A stretch of DNA of 64,000 bases, taken from assembly GCF_037203705.1 (NCBI RefSeq), contig NZ_JBBCAT010000001.1:2825418-2889417 (forward strand). Direction: 5' to 3'. Of this stretch, positions 1 to 8,266 are shown in pieces. Origin of the DNA: Prosthecomicrobium sp. N25. GTDB lineage: Bacteria > Pseudomonadota > Alphaproteobacteria > Rhizobiales > Ancalomicrobiaceae. Numbering within the stretch: the first letter of the stretch is position 1; the number at the start of each line of letters is the position of its first letter. Under the pieces are notes generated by a model. That model worked only from the letters and a program-made list of their open reading frames with translations. It searched no databases and was not told where the DNA came from. Position numbers and translations under genes: made by a program.

Positions 1-549
1 TTCGACCTGCTGATCGACGCCTTTCGGCGAATCGCGGACAGGTACCCGGACTGGTCGCTGGTGATCTTCGGCGAGGGGCAGGACCGCGCGAGACTCCAGG
101 AACAGGTGGCCGCGGCGGGACTCGCGGAGCGGATCACGCTGCCTGGCCTGACGACGAGCCCCGGCGCCTGGGTGCGCGAGGGGCGGGTCTTCGTCCTGAG
201 CTCGCGCTACGAAGGCTTCCCGAACGTTCTCGTCGAAGCCATGGCGGCCGGTCTCCCGGTCGTCTCGACCGCCTGTCCCTATGGCCCGTCCGACATCGTG
301 GAGGACGGCCGGTCCGGCCTGCTCGTGCCCGCCGAGGATGCCGTGGCGCTGGCGGCGGGCCTCGACCGCCTCCTCTCCGACGCGCCGCTGCGGGCAGCGC
401 TCGCTGCCGCCGCGCCCGCCGCGGTCGGCCGCTTCGCCAAGACGACCGTCTTCGGCCAGTGGGACGCCCTGTTCCGGCGCGTTCTGTCCGGCACGCCGCC
501 CGAGGCGTCCGGCGTGATGGTCGGATCGGACGCCGGGAGCGGCGGATGA
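1..549 (+). CDS. Glycosyltransferase family 4, C-terminal part (5' end outside window)
   Basis: The reading frame is open from base 1, so only the last 182 residues are present. They form the nucleotide-sugar-binding Rossmann half of a GT-B fold glycosyltransferase. The hallmark is the EGFPNVLVEAMAAGLPVV segment (EX7E-type acceptor/donor motif), followed by a GLLVP stretch and a C-terminal helix typical of GT4 enzymes. Such enzymes add a sugar to a lipid-linked or growing polysaccharide at the cytoplasmic face of the inner membrane. The position beside CDP-sugar genes suggests a role in surface glycan assembly. Its stop overlaps the start of the next gene (ATGA), so the two are probably co-translated. 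The substrate cannot be read from this fragment. Confidence 0.85.
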   Translation, partial: FDLLIDAFRRIADRYPDWSLVIFGEGQDRARLQEQVAAAGLAERITLPGLTTSPGAWVREGRVFVLSSRYEGFPNVLVEAMAAGLPVVSTACPYGPSDIVEDGRSGLLVPAEDAVALAAGLDRLLSDAPLRAALAAAAPAAVGRFAKTTVFGQWDALFRRVLSGTPPEASGVMVGSDAGSGG

Positions 550-1217
550 GAGGGCCGGCCGGGGCCAAGCCGCCGATCCGCGTCGTCGCCGTCGACGACC
601 ACCCGATCGTGCTGGCCGGTGCCCGGGCACTGATCGGCGCCACGACCGACATCGTCTGCGTCGGCACCGCCTCGACCGGGAGCGAGGCCCTGGCGCTGCT
701 CGAACGCGAGCCCTGCGACGTGGTCGTCGTCGACGTGACGCTGCCGGACATGAACGGCTTGGCGCTCGCCGCCGAGATCACCCGCCGCGGCCTTCCCGCA
801 AGGCCCCTCCTGCTCACGTCCGACGGGGATCGCGGCCTCGTCCAGCGGGCCCTGCAGGCGGGCGCCAAGGGGTTCGTCGAGAAACGCTCCTCGGGCGAGA
901 ACCTGCTGCTCGCCATCCGGACCCTGATGCTCGGGGGGCTTTTCCTCGACAGCTACTCGGCGCTGGAAATGGCCGTCGGCTCGGAACCGGGCCCGACGGA
1001 GACCCAGCTCGGCACGGTCGGCCTCACGCCGCGCGAGCTCGACGTGCTGCGCCTCGTCGCCCTCGGTCATTCCAACAAGGAGATCGCGGCGCAGTTCGAC
1101 CTGTCGGTCAAGTCGGTCGAGACCTACCGGGCGCGCGCGACCGAGAAGCTGTCGCTCCACTCGCGCGCGCAGATCGTGCGCTTCGCGCTGAGCCAGGGCT
1201 GGCTCTCCGGCGACTGA
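546..1217 (+). CDS. NarL/FixJ-family response regulator (receiver + LuxR HTH)
   Basis: The protein has 223 residues. An N-terminal receiver domain (about 10-125) has the acidic pair D17/D18, phospho-acceptor D63 in VVVDVTLPD, and the switch Thr and Lys (LLTSD; FVEKR). A C-terminal LuxR-type helix-turn-helix starts at GLTPRELDVL and includes SNKEIA and VKSVETY. The ATG at 546 was chosen because it overlaps the stop of the upstream glycosyltransferase and gives a normal-length receiver; longer upstream starts add an unrelated Arg-rich extension. No sensor kinase is visible nearby, so the partner is unknown. Coupling to a glycosyltransferase suggests control of polysaccharide production, which is inference only. 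Confidence 0.9.
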   Translation: MRGPAGAKPPIRVVAVDDHPIVLAGARALIGATTDIVCVGTASTGSEALALLEREPCDVVVVDVTLPDMNGLALAAEITRRGLPARPLLLTSDGDRGLVQRALQAGAKGFVEKRSSGENLLLAIRTLMLGGLFLDSYSALEMAVGSEPGPTETQLGTVGLTPRELDVLRLVALGHSNKEIAAQFDLSVKSVETYRARATEKLSLHSRAQIVRFALSQGWLSGD

Positions 1218-1241
1218 CCGGCGCCCGCCCCGGCGCCCTTG

Positions 1242-2867
1242 TCAGGGTTTCCCCGGCTTCAGGTAGAGGGCGAGCGTGCCGAACCGGTCCTTGACGGCGA
1301 AATCCTCCACCTTCACGTAGCCGTTCGCCTCCGCGAAGCGGGCGAGCGGCGCCTCCAGGACCTTGTCGAAGCCGAGCAGAACGGCGGCCGGCGGGTCCTT
1401 CTGCAGGAGGGCCTCGATCTGGGTCGGGCTGGTGAAGCGGTAGTGCTGGGCGAGATCCGGCGGGGTGAGGTCGCCAGTGCGGTACGCGAAGGGACCGGTG
1501 GCGAGTTCGGCATAGACGGGAAGCCGGCCCTCCAGGGGATAGATCGGGTTAAGGGTGGCGACCTTGCCCGTCGCCCCGGCGGCCGCCATGCGGCGGGCGA
1601 GGTCGAGGCCGGCGGCATGGACCCGCGCCACCTCCCAGCGCTCCGGCTTGAGGGCCGACGGCGCGGCCTGCGCGAGGCGGGGGGCGTTGACCACCAGAGC
1701 CACGAGGGCTGCGGCGAGGAGCGCGGTCGAGGCCCGCCCCCTCCCCTCCGGCCCCAGCCGGGCGAACAGCATGGCGACCAGGAGCGGCAGGAGGGCGAGC
1801 GGCGGCGCGAAATATTGGGGGAAGCCGGGCGTGGGCACGAAGCTCATGACGATGCCGACCAGTCCGGCCAGGGCCACCACGGCCACGAGGGACCCGGGAA
1901 CCGGCGCCGTGCGCGGCGGGGCCTCCGGTTCGCGCCGGAAGGCCAGGAGCAGGACGGCGACGAGGCCGACCAGCGCCAGCGCCACGCTTCCGCCGAGCCA
2001 GACTTCGTGGGCGAGCAGGACCTTGGCGCCGGCCGTCACCGCCGCGCCTTCGTCGGCGGCCTCCGGGAGCTTCCAGTAGGCAACGTGGGGCCCGCGGTGC
2101 CAGGCGACGACGTGCGCCATGAAGCCGGCCGGGTCGCGCGCCAGGGGGACGAGGATCGGCAGGCCGCCGAGGATCCCGCCGAGGCCGAGCGGCAGCAGCA
2201 CCTTGACGAGGCGCCCGGCGGCGGAGAGACCGCGCGGCAGCAGCAGGGCGGCCAGCACCACGACGGGGACGACGACCACGGCGCTGATCTTCATGGACGC
2301 GCCGAGCGCCAGCATGAAGCCGGCCAGGAACACGAGCCCGGGATTGCCCCCGGCGCGCAGGCCGAGGATGAAGAGGGCGAGGCCGAGATACGAGAAGGGC
2401 AGCGGCAGGAAGTTGTTGGTGGCCGCCATCCCGGTCTGGCTCAGGAACAGCTCGTTGCAGACGGTCAGGATGGTGATCGACCAGCTCGCGATGCCGGACC
2501 GGGTGAAGGCATAGGAGACGACAAAGAGAGCGACCAGGAAGAAGACCCAGCCGATCAGGATGCCGACGCGCCCGGTGAGCAGCAGGTTGTCGACCCCTGA
2601 GAGCTTGGCGAGGCCATGGAAGTACCAGGCCGTGCCGGGCACGTGATTGTAGAAGAAGTCCCGGTAGATCTGCATCGTGTCGAGGAGACGGACCGGCGGC
2701 ACGTACATGAGCTCGTCCTTGCGCAGGTCGAAGGTCATGATGCGCAGCGCCAAGCCGGCGAGGAGGGCGAGCGAGAGGAGCGCGAGGGCGGCCGTGCCCA
2801 GGGCGCCGGCGGCCGTGCTCCGCGTCGCGCCGCGCGCCGCGAGATCGTCAGCGGTGAAATCGGTCAT
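1242..2867 (-). CDS. Polytopic membrane glycosyltransferase (GT39/ArnT-like)
   Basis: The protein has 541 residues. A first membrane helix (about 23-44) is followed by an R-K-D-E motif (R49-E52) in the first periplasmic loop, the place of the catalytic acidic residues in GT-C enzymes (PMT/ArnT/GT39-like). About ten more hydrophobic helices follow, then a soluble C-terminal region of roughly 140 residues. GT-C enzymes transfer a sugar from a polyprenyl-phosphate carrier on the periplasmic side of the inner membrane. The GtrB-like and GtrA-like genes at 6692-8085 could supply and flip such a carrier, so this may be the third member of a Gtr-type set, but it is on the other strand and some 4 kb away. 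It converges on the response regulator with a 24-bp gap. Confidence 0.75.
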   Translation of the reverse strand: MTDFTADDLAARGATRSTAAGALGTAALALLSLALLAGLALRIMTFDLRKDELMYVPPVRLLDTMQIYRDFFYNHVPGTAWYFHGLAKLSGVDNLLLTGRVGILIGWVFFLVALFVVSYAFTRSGIASWSITILTVCNELFLSQTGMAATNNFLPLPFSYLGLALFILGLRAGGNPGLVFLAGFMLALGASMKISAVVVVPVVVLAALLLPRGLSAAGRLVKVLLPLGLGGILGGLPILVPLARDPAGFMAHVVAWHRGPHVAYWKLPEAADEGAAVTAGAKVLLAHEVWLGGSVALALVGLVAVLLLAFRREPEAPPRTAPVPGSLVAVVALAGLVGIVMSFVPTPGFPQYFAPPLALLPLLVAMLFARLGPEGRGRASTALLAAALVALVVNAPRLAQAAPSALKPERWEVARVHAAGLDLARRMAAAGATGKVATLNPIYPLEGRLPVYAELATGPFAYRTGDLTPPDLAQHYRFTSPTQIEALLQKDPPAAVLLGFDKVLEAPLARFAEANGYVKVEDFAVKDRFGTLALYLKPGKP

Positions 2868-3365
2868 GGGGCAAACCTCTGGCCGGACCCGCGCCAGGCG
2901 CCGGCGTGCGAAGAACGGTGTGCGGGAATGCGGGCCGCGGTTCGGCCGGGTCGATTACATTCATGAACGTTAGCGCATGTTTTGTACGGAGTATCGGACG
3001 ACTTTCCGAATGAGTAAACAACGGATCCGGCTGCATCCTCGGTGAAGGTCCCGACCGGCGAGTAGGGAATTGCCTGACAGGCGTACAGCTTGCGCGGTGA
3101 TGAGCGCTACGTTAGCATTTCTTCCAAGATGCACTTGTGTGTCATGAATTTCGACTGGTGCGAGTGCTCGCGAATTCGTGAAGGCGATTAATCATCTTGC
3201 AAAGAAGATGGGGCCATAGCTGGCTGCACGATAAGTTCCTGCTGTAGAATTGATCCAACGCTCCGGATCGAGACCGCGCCGCCCGCCCCGCCCCTAACCG
3301 CGCGGCGGCCCGTTGCCGCGGCCCAGACACGTCCCGCTTCTCCGCTCCGCTCCTGGGAGGTTCGC
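2868..3365. other. 498-bp divergent intergenic region, relatively AT-rich
   Basis: No convincing gene lies here. The stretch from about 2960 to 3260 is visibly less GC-rich than its flanks. It must carry promoters for the leftward GT39-like gene and the rightward rfbF operon. Visible elements are a small hairpin (CATCTT at 3193-3198 with AAGATG at 3205-3210) and a possible -10 hexamer TAGAAT at 3245-3250 without a good -35. Short open frames on the minus strand (for example 3142-3330) lack family features and a clear ribosome-binding site. Confidence 0.5.
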
Positions 3366-4190
3366 ATGAAAGTCGTTCTTCTGGCCGGTGGCCTCGGTTC
3401 GCGTCTCGCCGAAGAGACCACGCGCGTGCCGAAGCCCATGGTCGAAGTGGGCGGGCGCCCGATCATCCTGCACGTGATGGACATCTACAGCCACTGGGGT
3501 CACCGCGACTTCATCGTCGCCGGCGGCTACAAGTGCATGATGCTGAAGAGCTTCTTCCACAATTACTACCTGTCGACCGCCGACCTCACGGTGGCGCTCG
3601 GCAACGGCTCGATGATCCTGAAGCCCACCCGCCCGCTGGACTGGAACGTGTCGGTGGTGGACACCGGCCTCTCCACCATGACCGGCGGCCGCCTGCTCCG
3701 GCTGCGCGACTGGCTCGACCGGGACACCTTCATGGTCACCTACTCGGACGGTGTCGGCAACGTCGACCTCGGCGCGCTGCTCGCCTTCCACCGCAGCCAC
3801 GGCAAGCTCGCGACCGTCACGGCGGTCCAGCCGCCAGCCCGCTTCGGCAACCTCGAGCTCGACGGCGACCAGGTGACCGAGTTCACCGAGAAGGTCCGCA
3901 AGCACGAGACCTGGATCAACGGCGGCTTCTTCGTCTTCGAGCCGGGCGTGCTCGACTACATCCCGGGCCTCGCGGAGCCGCTGGAGATGGCGCCGCTCAC
4001 GAACCTCGCGCGCGACGGTCAGCTGATGGCCTACAAGCACACCGGGTTCTGGCACCCGATGGACACCATCCGCGACCGCGACACACTGAACAACTACTGC
4101 GCCTCCGACCAGACCGTGCCGTGGCTCGACTTCGGCGGCGCGGGCCCGGTCCCGGCCGGCCAGGCGACCCTGGCGGGCGCGAGGACCTGA
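3366..4190 (+). CDS. rfbF: Glucose-1-phosphate cytidylyltransferase
   Basis: The protein has 274 residues, close to the usual 255-260 for RfbF/DdhA. It converts glucose 1-phosphate and CTP to CDP-glucose, the first step towards CDP-linked deoxysugars for O-antigen or other glycans. The N-terminal nucleotide-binding signature LAGGLGSRLAEE and PKPMVEVGGRPI are present, as are WNVSVVDTG and the family-typical GFWHPMDT near the C terminus. The ATG follows a GGGAGG ribosome site at about 3355. The next gene begins 3 bp after its stop. The enzyme is cytoplasmic. Confidence 0.93.
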   Translation: MKVVLLAGGLGSRLAEETTRVPKPMVEVGGRPIILHVMDIYSHWGHRDFIVAGGYKCMMLKSFFHNYYLSTADLTVALGNGSMILKPTRPLDWNVSVVDTGLSTMTGGRLLRLRDWLDRDTFMVTYSDGVGNVDLGALLAFHRSHGKLATVTAVQPPARFGNLELDGDQVTEFTEKVRKHETWINGGFFVFEPGVLDYIPGLAEPLEMAPLTNLARDGQLMAYKHTGFWHPMDTIRDRDTLNNYCASDQTVPWLDFGGAGPVPAGQATLAGART

Positions 4191-4193
4191 GGC

Positions 4194-5294
4194 ATGGCGC
4201 GCATCACCACAGAGGCCGGCCTCGAGCGGGTGTTCCGCGGCAAGCGGGTGCTGCTGACCGGGCACACCGGCTTCAAGGGCGGCTGGATGGCCCTCTGGCT
4301 GCGCCGGCTCGGCGCCGAGGTGACCGGCATCGCCCTGCCCCCGCCGACCGACCCGTCCTTCTGCAAGGCGGTCCGGCTCGAGGAGCTGGTCGACAGCCGG
4401 ATCGGCGACATCCGTAGCGAGCAGGACTTCGCCCGGGCCGTCGGCGGCCAGGACTTCGACGTCGTCATCCACATGGCCGCGCAGGCGCTGGTGCGCGCCT
4501 CCTACACGGCCCCGGTCGACACCTACCTCACCAACGTGGTGGGGACGGCGGTGGTTCTCGAGCAGGCCCGGCGCATGCCGTCCCTCAAGGCCTGCGTCGT
4601 CGTGACCTCGGACAAGTGCTACGAGAACCGCGAGTGGGTCTGGGGCTACCGCGAGAACGATCCCATGGGGGGCAAGGACTTCTACTCGTCCTCCAAGGGC
4701 TGCACCGAGCTCGTGGCCGCGGCCTACCGGTCCGCGCACTTCTCCCGGGACGACGGCCCGCAGATGGCCATGGTCCGTGCCGGCAACGTGATCGGCGGCG
4801 GCGACTGGGCGGCCGACCGGATCGTGCCGGACCTGGTCCGCTCGGTGGAGACAGGCGAGCCGACCCGCATCCGCAGTCCGCGCAGCGTGCGCCCCTGGCA
4901 GCATGTGCTCGAGCCCGTGCGCGGCTACCTGACGGTCGCCGCGAACATGATCGAGAACGGTGCCCCCTACGCGGGCGGCTGGAACTTCGGTCCGGACCGG
5001 CACGGCACGGTCGACGTCGGCACCCTCGCCGACATGATCGTGGCCCGCTGGGAGGGCGGCCCGCGCTACGTGGTCGAGCCGCGCGCCGGCGATCCCCACG
5101 AGGCGCGAATCCTGCGGCTCGACATCACCAAGGCCGAGGTCGACCTGGGCTGGCAACCCCTTCTCGACATCGGCGAGACGGTCGGCATGACGGTCGACTG
5201 GTACCGCAACTATCACGGCAATCCGGACGGGATCCGGGCGTTTTCCGAAGCCCAGCTCGGCCGCTACGCGGCGCTCTGGGAGCGGGCCGGCTGA
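4194..5294 (+). CDS. rfbG: CDP-glucose 4,6-dehydratase
   Basis: This 366-residue extended short-chain dehydrogenase makes CDP-4-keto-6-deoxyglucose from CDP-glucose using tightly bound NAD. The Rossmann motif is TGHTGFKGG (G23, G26, G29), and the catalytic YxxxK is in DFYSSSKG. The Thr of the catalytic triad is in VVVTSDKCYEN. Family features such as GGGDWAADRIVPD are present. The 3-bp gap to rfbF and the length match RfbG/DdhB. Its product is the expected substrate of the PLP enzyme encoded next. Confidence 0.93.
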   Translation: MARITTEAGLERVFRGKRVLLTGHTGFKGGWMALWLRRLGAEVTGIALPPPTDPSFCKAVRLEELVDSRIGDIRSEQDFARAVGGQDFDVVIHMAAQALVRASYTAPVDTYLTNVVGTAVVLEQARRMPSLKACVVVTSDKCYENREWVWGYRENDPMGGKDFYSSSKGCTELVAAAYRSAHFSRDDGPQMAMVRAGNVIGGGDWAADRIVPDLVRSVETGEPTRIRSPRSVRPWQHVLEPVRGYLTVAANMIENGAPYAGGWNFGPDRHGTVDVGTLADMIVARWEGGPRYVVEPRAGDPHEARILRLDITKAEVDLGWQPLLDIGETVGMTVDWYRNYHGNPDGIRAFSEAQLGRYAALWERAG

Positions 5295-5341
5295 ACCCGA
5301 CGCGGCCCTGGGATCCGTAGGCTTTCGAAGGAGATGACTTG

Positions 5342-6529
5342 ATGCGAGTGAATTACGGGCAGGCCGTCTACGGCGAGGAGGAGATCGCCGCGGTCGTCGA
5401 CACGATGCGCTCCACCACCCAGATGGGTGCGAAGGTGCGCGAGATGCAGACGCGGGTGGCCGCGCTCTTCGCCAAGCAGCACGGGATCATGGTGAACTCC
5501 GGCTCCTCGGCGAACTACCTGGCGATCGAAATCCTGAAGCTGCCGAAGGGGTCCGAGGTCGTCACCCCTGCCCTCACCTTCGCCACCACGGTCGCCCCGA
5601 TCGTGCGGGCCGGCCTGGTCCCGGTCTTCGTCGACGTCGCCGACGCGACCTACAACATCGACGCCGACGCCATCGAGCGGGCGATCTCGCCGAAGACCAA
5701 GGCGCTGATGATCCCCTCCCTGATCGGCAACCTGCCCGACTGGGACAAGATCAAGGCCATCGCCGACAAGCACGGCCTGATCGTCATCGAGGACAGCGCC
5801 GACACCCTCGGCGCGACGATCAACGGCACGAGCTCGGGCACGCGATCGCACATCTCCACGACCAGCTTCTACGGCTCCCACGTGGTGACCGCGGCCGGCA
5901 ACGGCGGCATGATCTGCGTCAACGACGAGGACCTCGCCCGCCGCGCGCTGCTGCTGCGCTCCTGGGGCCGGACCTCCTCGCTCTTCGTGGAATCCGAGGC
6001 GATCGAGAACCGCTTCAACGTCTCGCTCGACGGCATCTCGTACGACGCCAAGTTCCTGTTCGAGGAACTCGGCTTCAACGTCGAGCCGAGCGAGATCGGC
6101 GCGGCCTTCGGGCTCGTGCAGGTCGGCAAGCTCGACCAGAACATCGCCGCCCGCGAGCGCAACTTCGACGCCCAGTACCGGTTCTTCAAGGACTACGAGC
6201 ACTGGTTCAAGCTGCCGAAGCAGCTGCCCGGCTCGCGCACGGGCTGGCTCGCCTTCCCGCTGACGATCCGCGCGGATGCGCCCTTCTCGCGGCGCGAGCT
6301 GCAGATCTACCTGGAGAAGCGGGACATCCAGACCCGTCCAGTCTTTACGGGCAACATCCTGCGGCAGCCGGCGATGGCCAATGTCGAGTACCGCGCCTTC
6401 GGCAACGGCTATCCGGTCGCCGACGAGGTGATGCGCGGCGGCATGCTGCTCGCCTGCCACCACGGCCTGGAGCAGGCGCAGCTCGACTTCATGCACGAGA
6501 GCTTCCGCGAGTTCGCGAAGGGGTTCTGA
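5342..6529 (+). CDS. RfbH/ColD-like PLP-dependent sugar 3-dehydratase without Fe-S cysteines
   Basis: The protein has 395 residues of the DegT/DnrJ/EryC1/StrS fold. The residue that normally forms the PLP Schiff base (Lys) is His180, in FYGSHVVTA. This is the mark of the 3-dehydratases RfbH (E1, CDP-sugar) and ColD (GDP-sugar), which remove the C3 hydroxyl rather than transaminate. RfbH should also have a Cys-rich loop for a [2Fe-2S] cluster just after the SWGR motif. Here that loop reads RTSSLFVESEAIENRF, with no cysteine. The position directly after rfbF and rfbG argues for a CDP-4-keto-6-deoxyglucose substrate. The ATG at 5342 was chosen over an upstream TTG because GAAGGAGA lies 8 bases before it. 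No partner reductase (E3) is visible. Confidence 0.8.
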   Translation: MRVNYGQAVYGEEEIAAVVDTMRSTTQMGAKVREMQTRVAALFAKQHGIMVNSGSSANYLAIEILKLPKGSEVVTPALTFATTVAPIVRAGLVPVFVDVADATYNIDADAIERAISPKTKALMIPSLIGNLPDWDKIKAIADKHGLIVIEDSADTLGATINGTSSGTRSHISTTSFYGSHVVTAAGNGGMICVNDEDLARRALLLRSWGRTSSLFVESEAIENRFNVSLDGISYDAKFLFEELGFNVEPSEIGAAFGLVQVGKLDQNIAARERNFDAQYRFFKDYEHWFKLPKQLPGSRTGWLAFPLTIRADAPFSRRELQIYLEKRDIQTRPVFTGNILRQPAMANVEYRAFGNGYPVADEVMRGGMLLACHHGLEQAQLDFMHESFREFAKGF

Positions 6530-6544
6530 GACCGCCGCAATGTT

Positions 6545-6564
6545 CGGGGGGCTCCGGCCCCCCG
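6545..6564 (+). terminator. GC hairpin after the rfb genes
   Basis: An 8-bp perfect stem (CGGGGGGC / GCCCCCCG) with a TCCG loop begins 15 bp after the rfbH-like stop. There is no run of T after it, so it is a plausible but not canonical intrinsic terminator. Confidence 0.5.
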
Positions 6565-6691
6565 GCTTCCGTTCGGCAGGCGGCGGCTGCCGTGATATGA
6601 AATTGCGCGATGCCCGGCTGCAAAGCCTTCATGTTTTCGACGTAGCGTGCCCGGCGTGCCGGTCGGAATTGCGAGGACGGAGGTGAGCGCC

Positions 6692-7687
6692 ATGGAAATC
6701 GTCAAGGCCCCGAAGGTCTCGGTGCTCGTCCCCTGCCTCAACGAGGAAGAGACCGTCCAGCGCTGCTACGACACGATCGTCGCCACCTTCCGCGCGCTCC
6801 CCGGCTACGACTACGAGATCGTCTTCACCGACAACCACTCGACCGACCGGACCTTCGAGATCCTGAAGGAGATCGCCCGGGCGGACCGGCGCGTGCGCGT
6901 CATCCGCTTCAGCCGAAACGTCGGCTACCAGCGCTCGGTGCTGACCGCCTACAAGGCGGCGAGCGGCGACTGCTCGGTGCAGGTCGACTGCGACCTGCAG
7001 GACCCGCCGGAGCTGATCCCCGAGATGCTCGCCCTCTGGCGGCAGGGACACCAGGTGGTCTACGGCGTCCGCCGGTCGCTGAAGGACAGCTGGCTCGTCG
7101 CCCGCATGCGGCGCGGCTTCTATTGGCTCATCAACGCCATGAGCGAGGACGACCTGCCGCTCAACGCGGGCGAGTTCCGCTTGGTCGACCGGCGCATCCT
7201 CGACGAGTTGCGCAAGGTCGAGGACACCTCGCCCTACATCCGCGGCCTGATCAGCTCCATGGGCTTCTCGCAGGTCGGCATCGAGTACGACCGGGCCGCG
7301 CGGGTCGCCGGAGAAAGCAAGTTCCCCTTCCGGGCCATGCTGTCGTTGGCCGTCGACGGCATCCTGAACCATTCGCTGACGCCGCTGCGGCTCGCCTCCA
7401 TGGCGAGCCTGCTCGTCGGCACGCTCACCATGGTGCTCCTGTTCGGCTACCTGATCGGCCGCCTCCTCTTCGGCCAGGCCTGGCCGGCCGGTTTCGCCAC
7501 CACGACCGTCCTGCTGCTCCTCTCCATCACGCTCAACGCCATGTTCCTCGGGATCATCGGCGAATATGTCGGCCGTATCTTCATGCAGTCGAAGAAGCGG
7601 CCGACGCCGGTGATCGAGGCGTCCCTGAACGGCGAGCCGCTGGCCGCCGCGCACGACTACGCCGTGCCCGAGGCCCGCGCCCGCTGA
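6692..7687 (+). CDS. GtrB/DPM1-like family 2 glycosyltransferase with C-terminal membrane helices
   Basis: The protein has 331 residues. The N-terminal GT-A domain starts VSVLVPCLNEEE and has the metal-binding QVDCDLQDP motif. Two long hydrophobic helices near residues 235-300 anchor it in the inner membrane. This layout is that of GtrB/YfdH and polyisoprenyl-phosphate glycosyltransferases, which make undecaprenyl-phosphate-linked sugars. The ATG at 6692 has GGACGGAGGTGA just upstream and gives a normal N terminus; a start at 6647 would add 15 residues. Its stop overlaps the start of the GtrA-like gene. Confidence 0.87.
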   Translation: MEIVKAPKVSVLVPCLNEEETVQRCYDTIVATFRALPGYDYEIVFTDNHSTDRTFEILKEIARADRRVRVIRFSRNVGYQRSVLTAYKAASGDCSVQVDCDLQDPPELIPEMLALWRQGHQVVYGVRRSLKDSWLVARMRRGFYWLINAMSEDDLPLNAGEFRLVDRRILDELRKVEDTSPYIRGLISSMGFSQVGIEYDRAARVAGESKFPFRAMLSLAVDGILNHSLTPLRLASMASLLVGTLTMVLLFGYLIGRLLFGQAWPAGFATTTVLLLLSITLNAMFLGIIGEYVGRIFMQSKKRPTPVIEASLNGEPLAAAHDYAVPEARAR

Positions 7688-8085
7688 TGCCCGTCGATGC
7701 CGCCCGCCGCCTGATCCGGTCGGAGCGCGATCTCGGGCAATTCCTGCGCTTCGCGACCGTCGGGGCGATCACGACCGTCATCGACATCGTCGGCTTCGCC
7801 CTGCTGGTCACCGTGCTGCCGCCCGCGCCGGCCAACCTCTGCTCCTATTCGATGGGGCTGACCGTCAGCTATCTCCTGAACAGCCGGTGGACCTTCGGGG
7901 TGTCCCGCAACCCCGCCCAGGCGGTGAAGTTCGTGGCGGCCACGCTCGCCGGCCTCGGGCTCTCGACCTTGCTCGTGGCGAGCCTCTCGCTCGTCATCCC
8001 GCCGATTGTCGCCAAGGTGCTGAGCGTGCCCGTGGTGTTCGCCTGGAACTACCTGACCGTCCGCTTCTGGGTGTTCCGGGCGTAG
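7687..8085 (+). CDS. GtrA-family membrane protein (putative polyprenyl-linked sugar flippase)
   Basis: The 132-residue protein has four predicted membrane helices and the GtrA signature: FLRFATVGAITTVID at the start, SYLLNSRWTF in the middle, and NYLTVRFWVF at the end. GtrA proteins are thought to flip lipid-linked sugars across the inner membrane for glycan modification. The start ATG overlaps the upstream stop (TGATG), so it should be translated together with the GtrB-like enzyme. The ATG lies in the only frame that yields the GtrA sequence. Confidence 0.85.
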   Translation: MPVDAARRLIRSERDLGQFLRFATVGAITTVIDIVGFALLVTVLPPAPANLCSYSMGLTVSYLLNSRWTFGVSRNPAQAVKFVAATLAGLGLSTLLVASLSLVIPPIVAKVLSVPVVFAWNYLTVRFWVFRA

Positions 8086-8144
8086 GGGATCGGTCCCACC
8101 CGCTCATCCCCTCCCACTATGTTCCGACCTCTCGGTCTGTCTTT

Positions 8145-8216
8145 GCCGGGCTTGTCCCGGCAATCCAGGCCACGAAGACGGCATGCGCGTCCTGGATGCC
8201 CGGGACAAGCCCGGGC
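8145..8216. repeat. REP-like inverted repeat between convergent genes
   Basis: A 25-base left arm at 8145-8169 (GCCGGGCTTGTCCCGG then CAATCCAGG) pairs with an almost exact inverted right arm at 8191-8216 (CCTGGATGCC then CGGGACAAGCCCGGGC). The loop is 21 bases. It lies between the ends of the rightward GtrA-like gene and the leftward MBL hydrolase, where it could act as a bidirectional terminator. The form resembles short palindromic repeats spread through Hyphomicrobiales genomes. This core occurs only once in the window. Confidence 0.75.
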
Positions 8217-8266
8217 AGGACAGAAACGAAGACCGTGCAAAGGGTAGAGACTTCGCGGGCGGGGCG

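Noticed and set aside
3294-5216. A 640-residue minus-strand frame opposite rfbF and rfbG
   Set aside because: No domain or start signal; the plus-strand genes are complete and conserved.
5342-6529. Assigning this gene as a sugar aminotransferase
   Set aside because: The Schiff-base Lys is replaced by His180, which is the mark of 3-dehydratases rather than aminotransferases.
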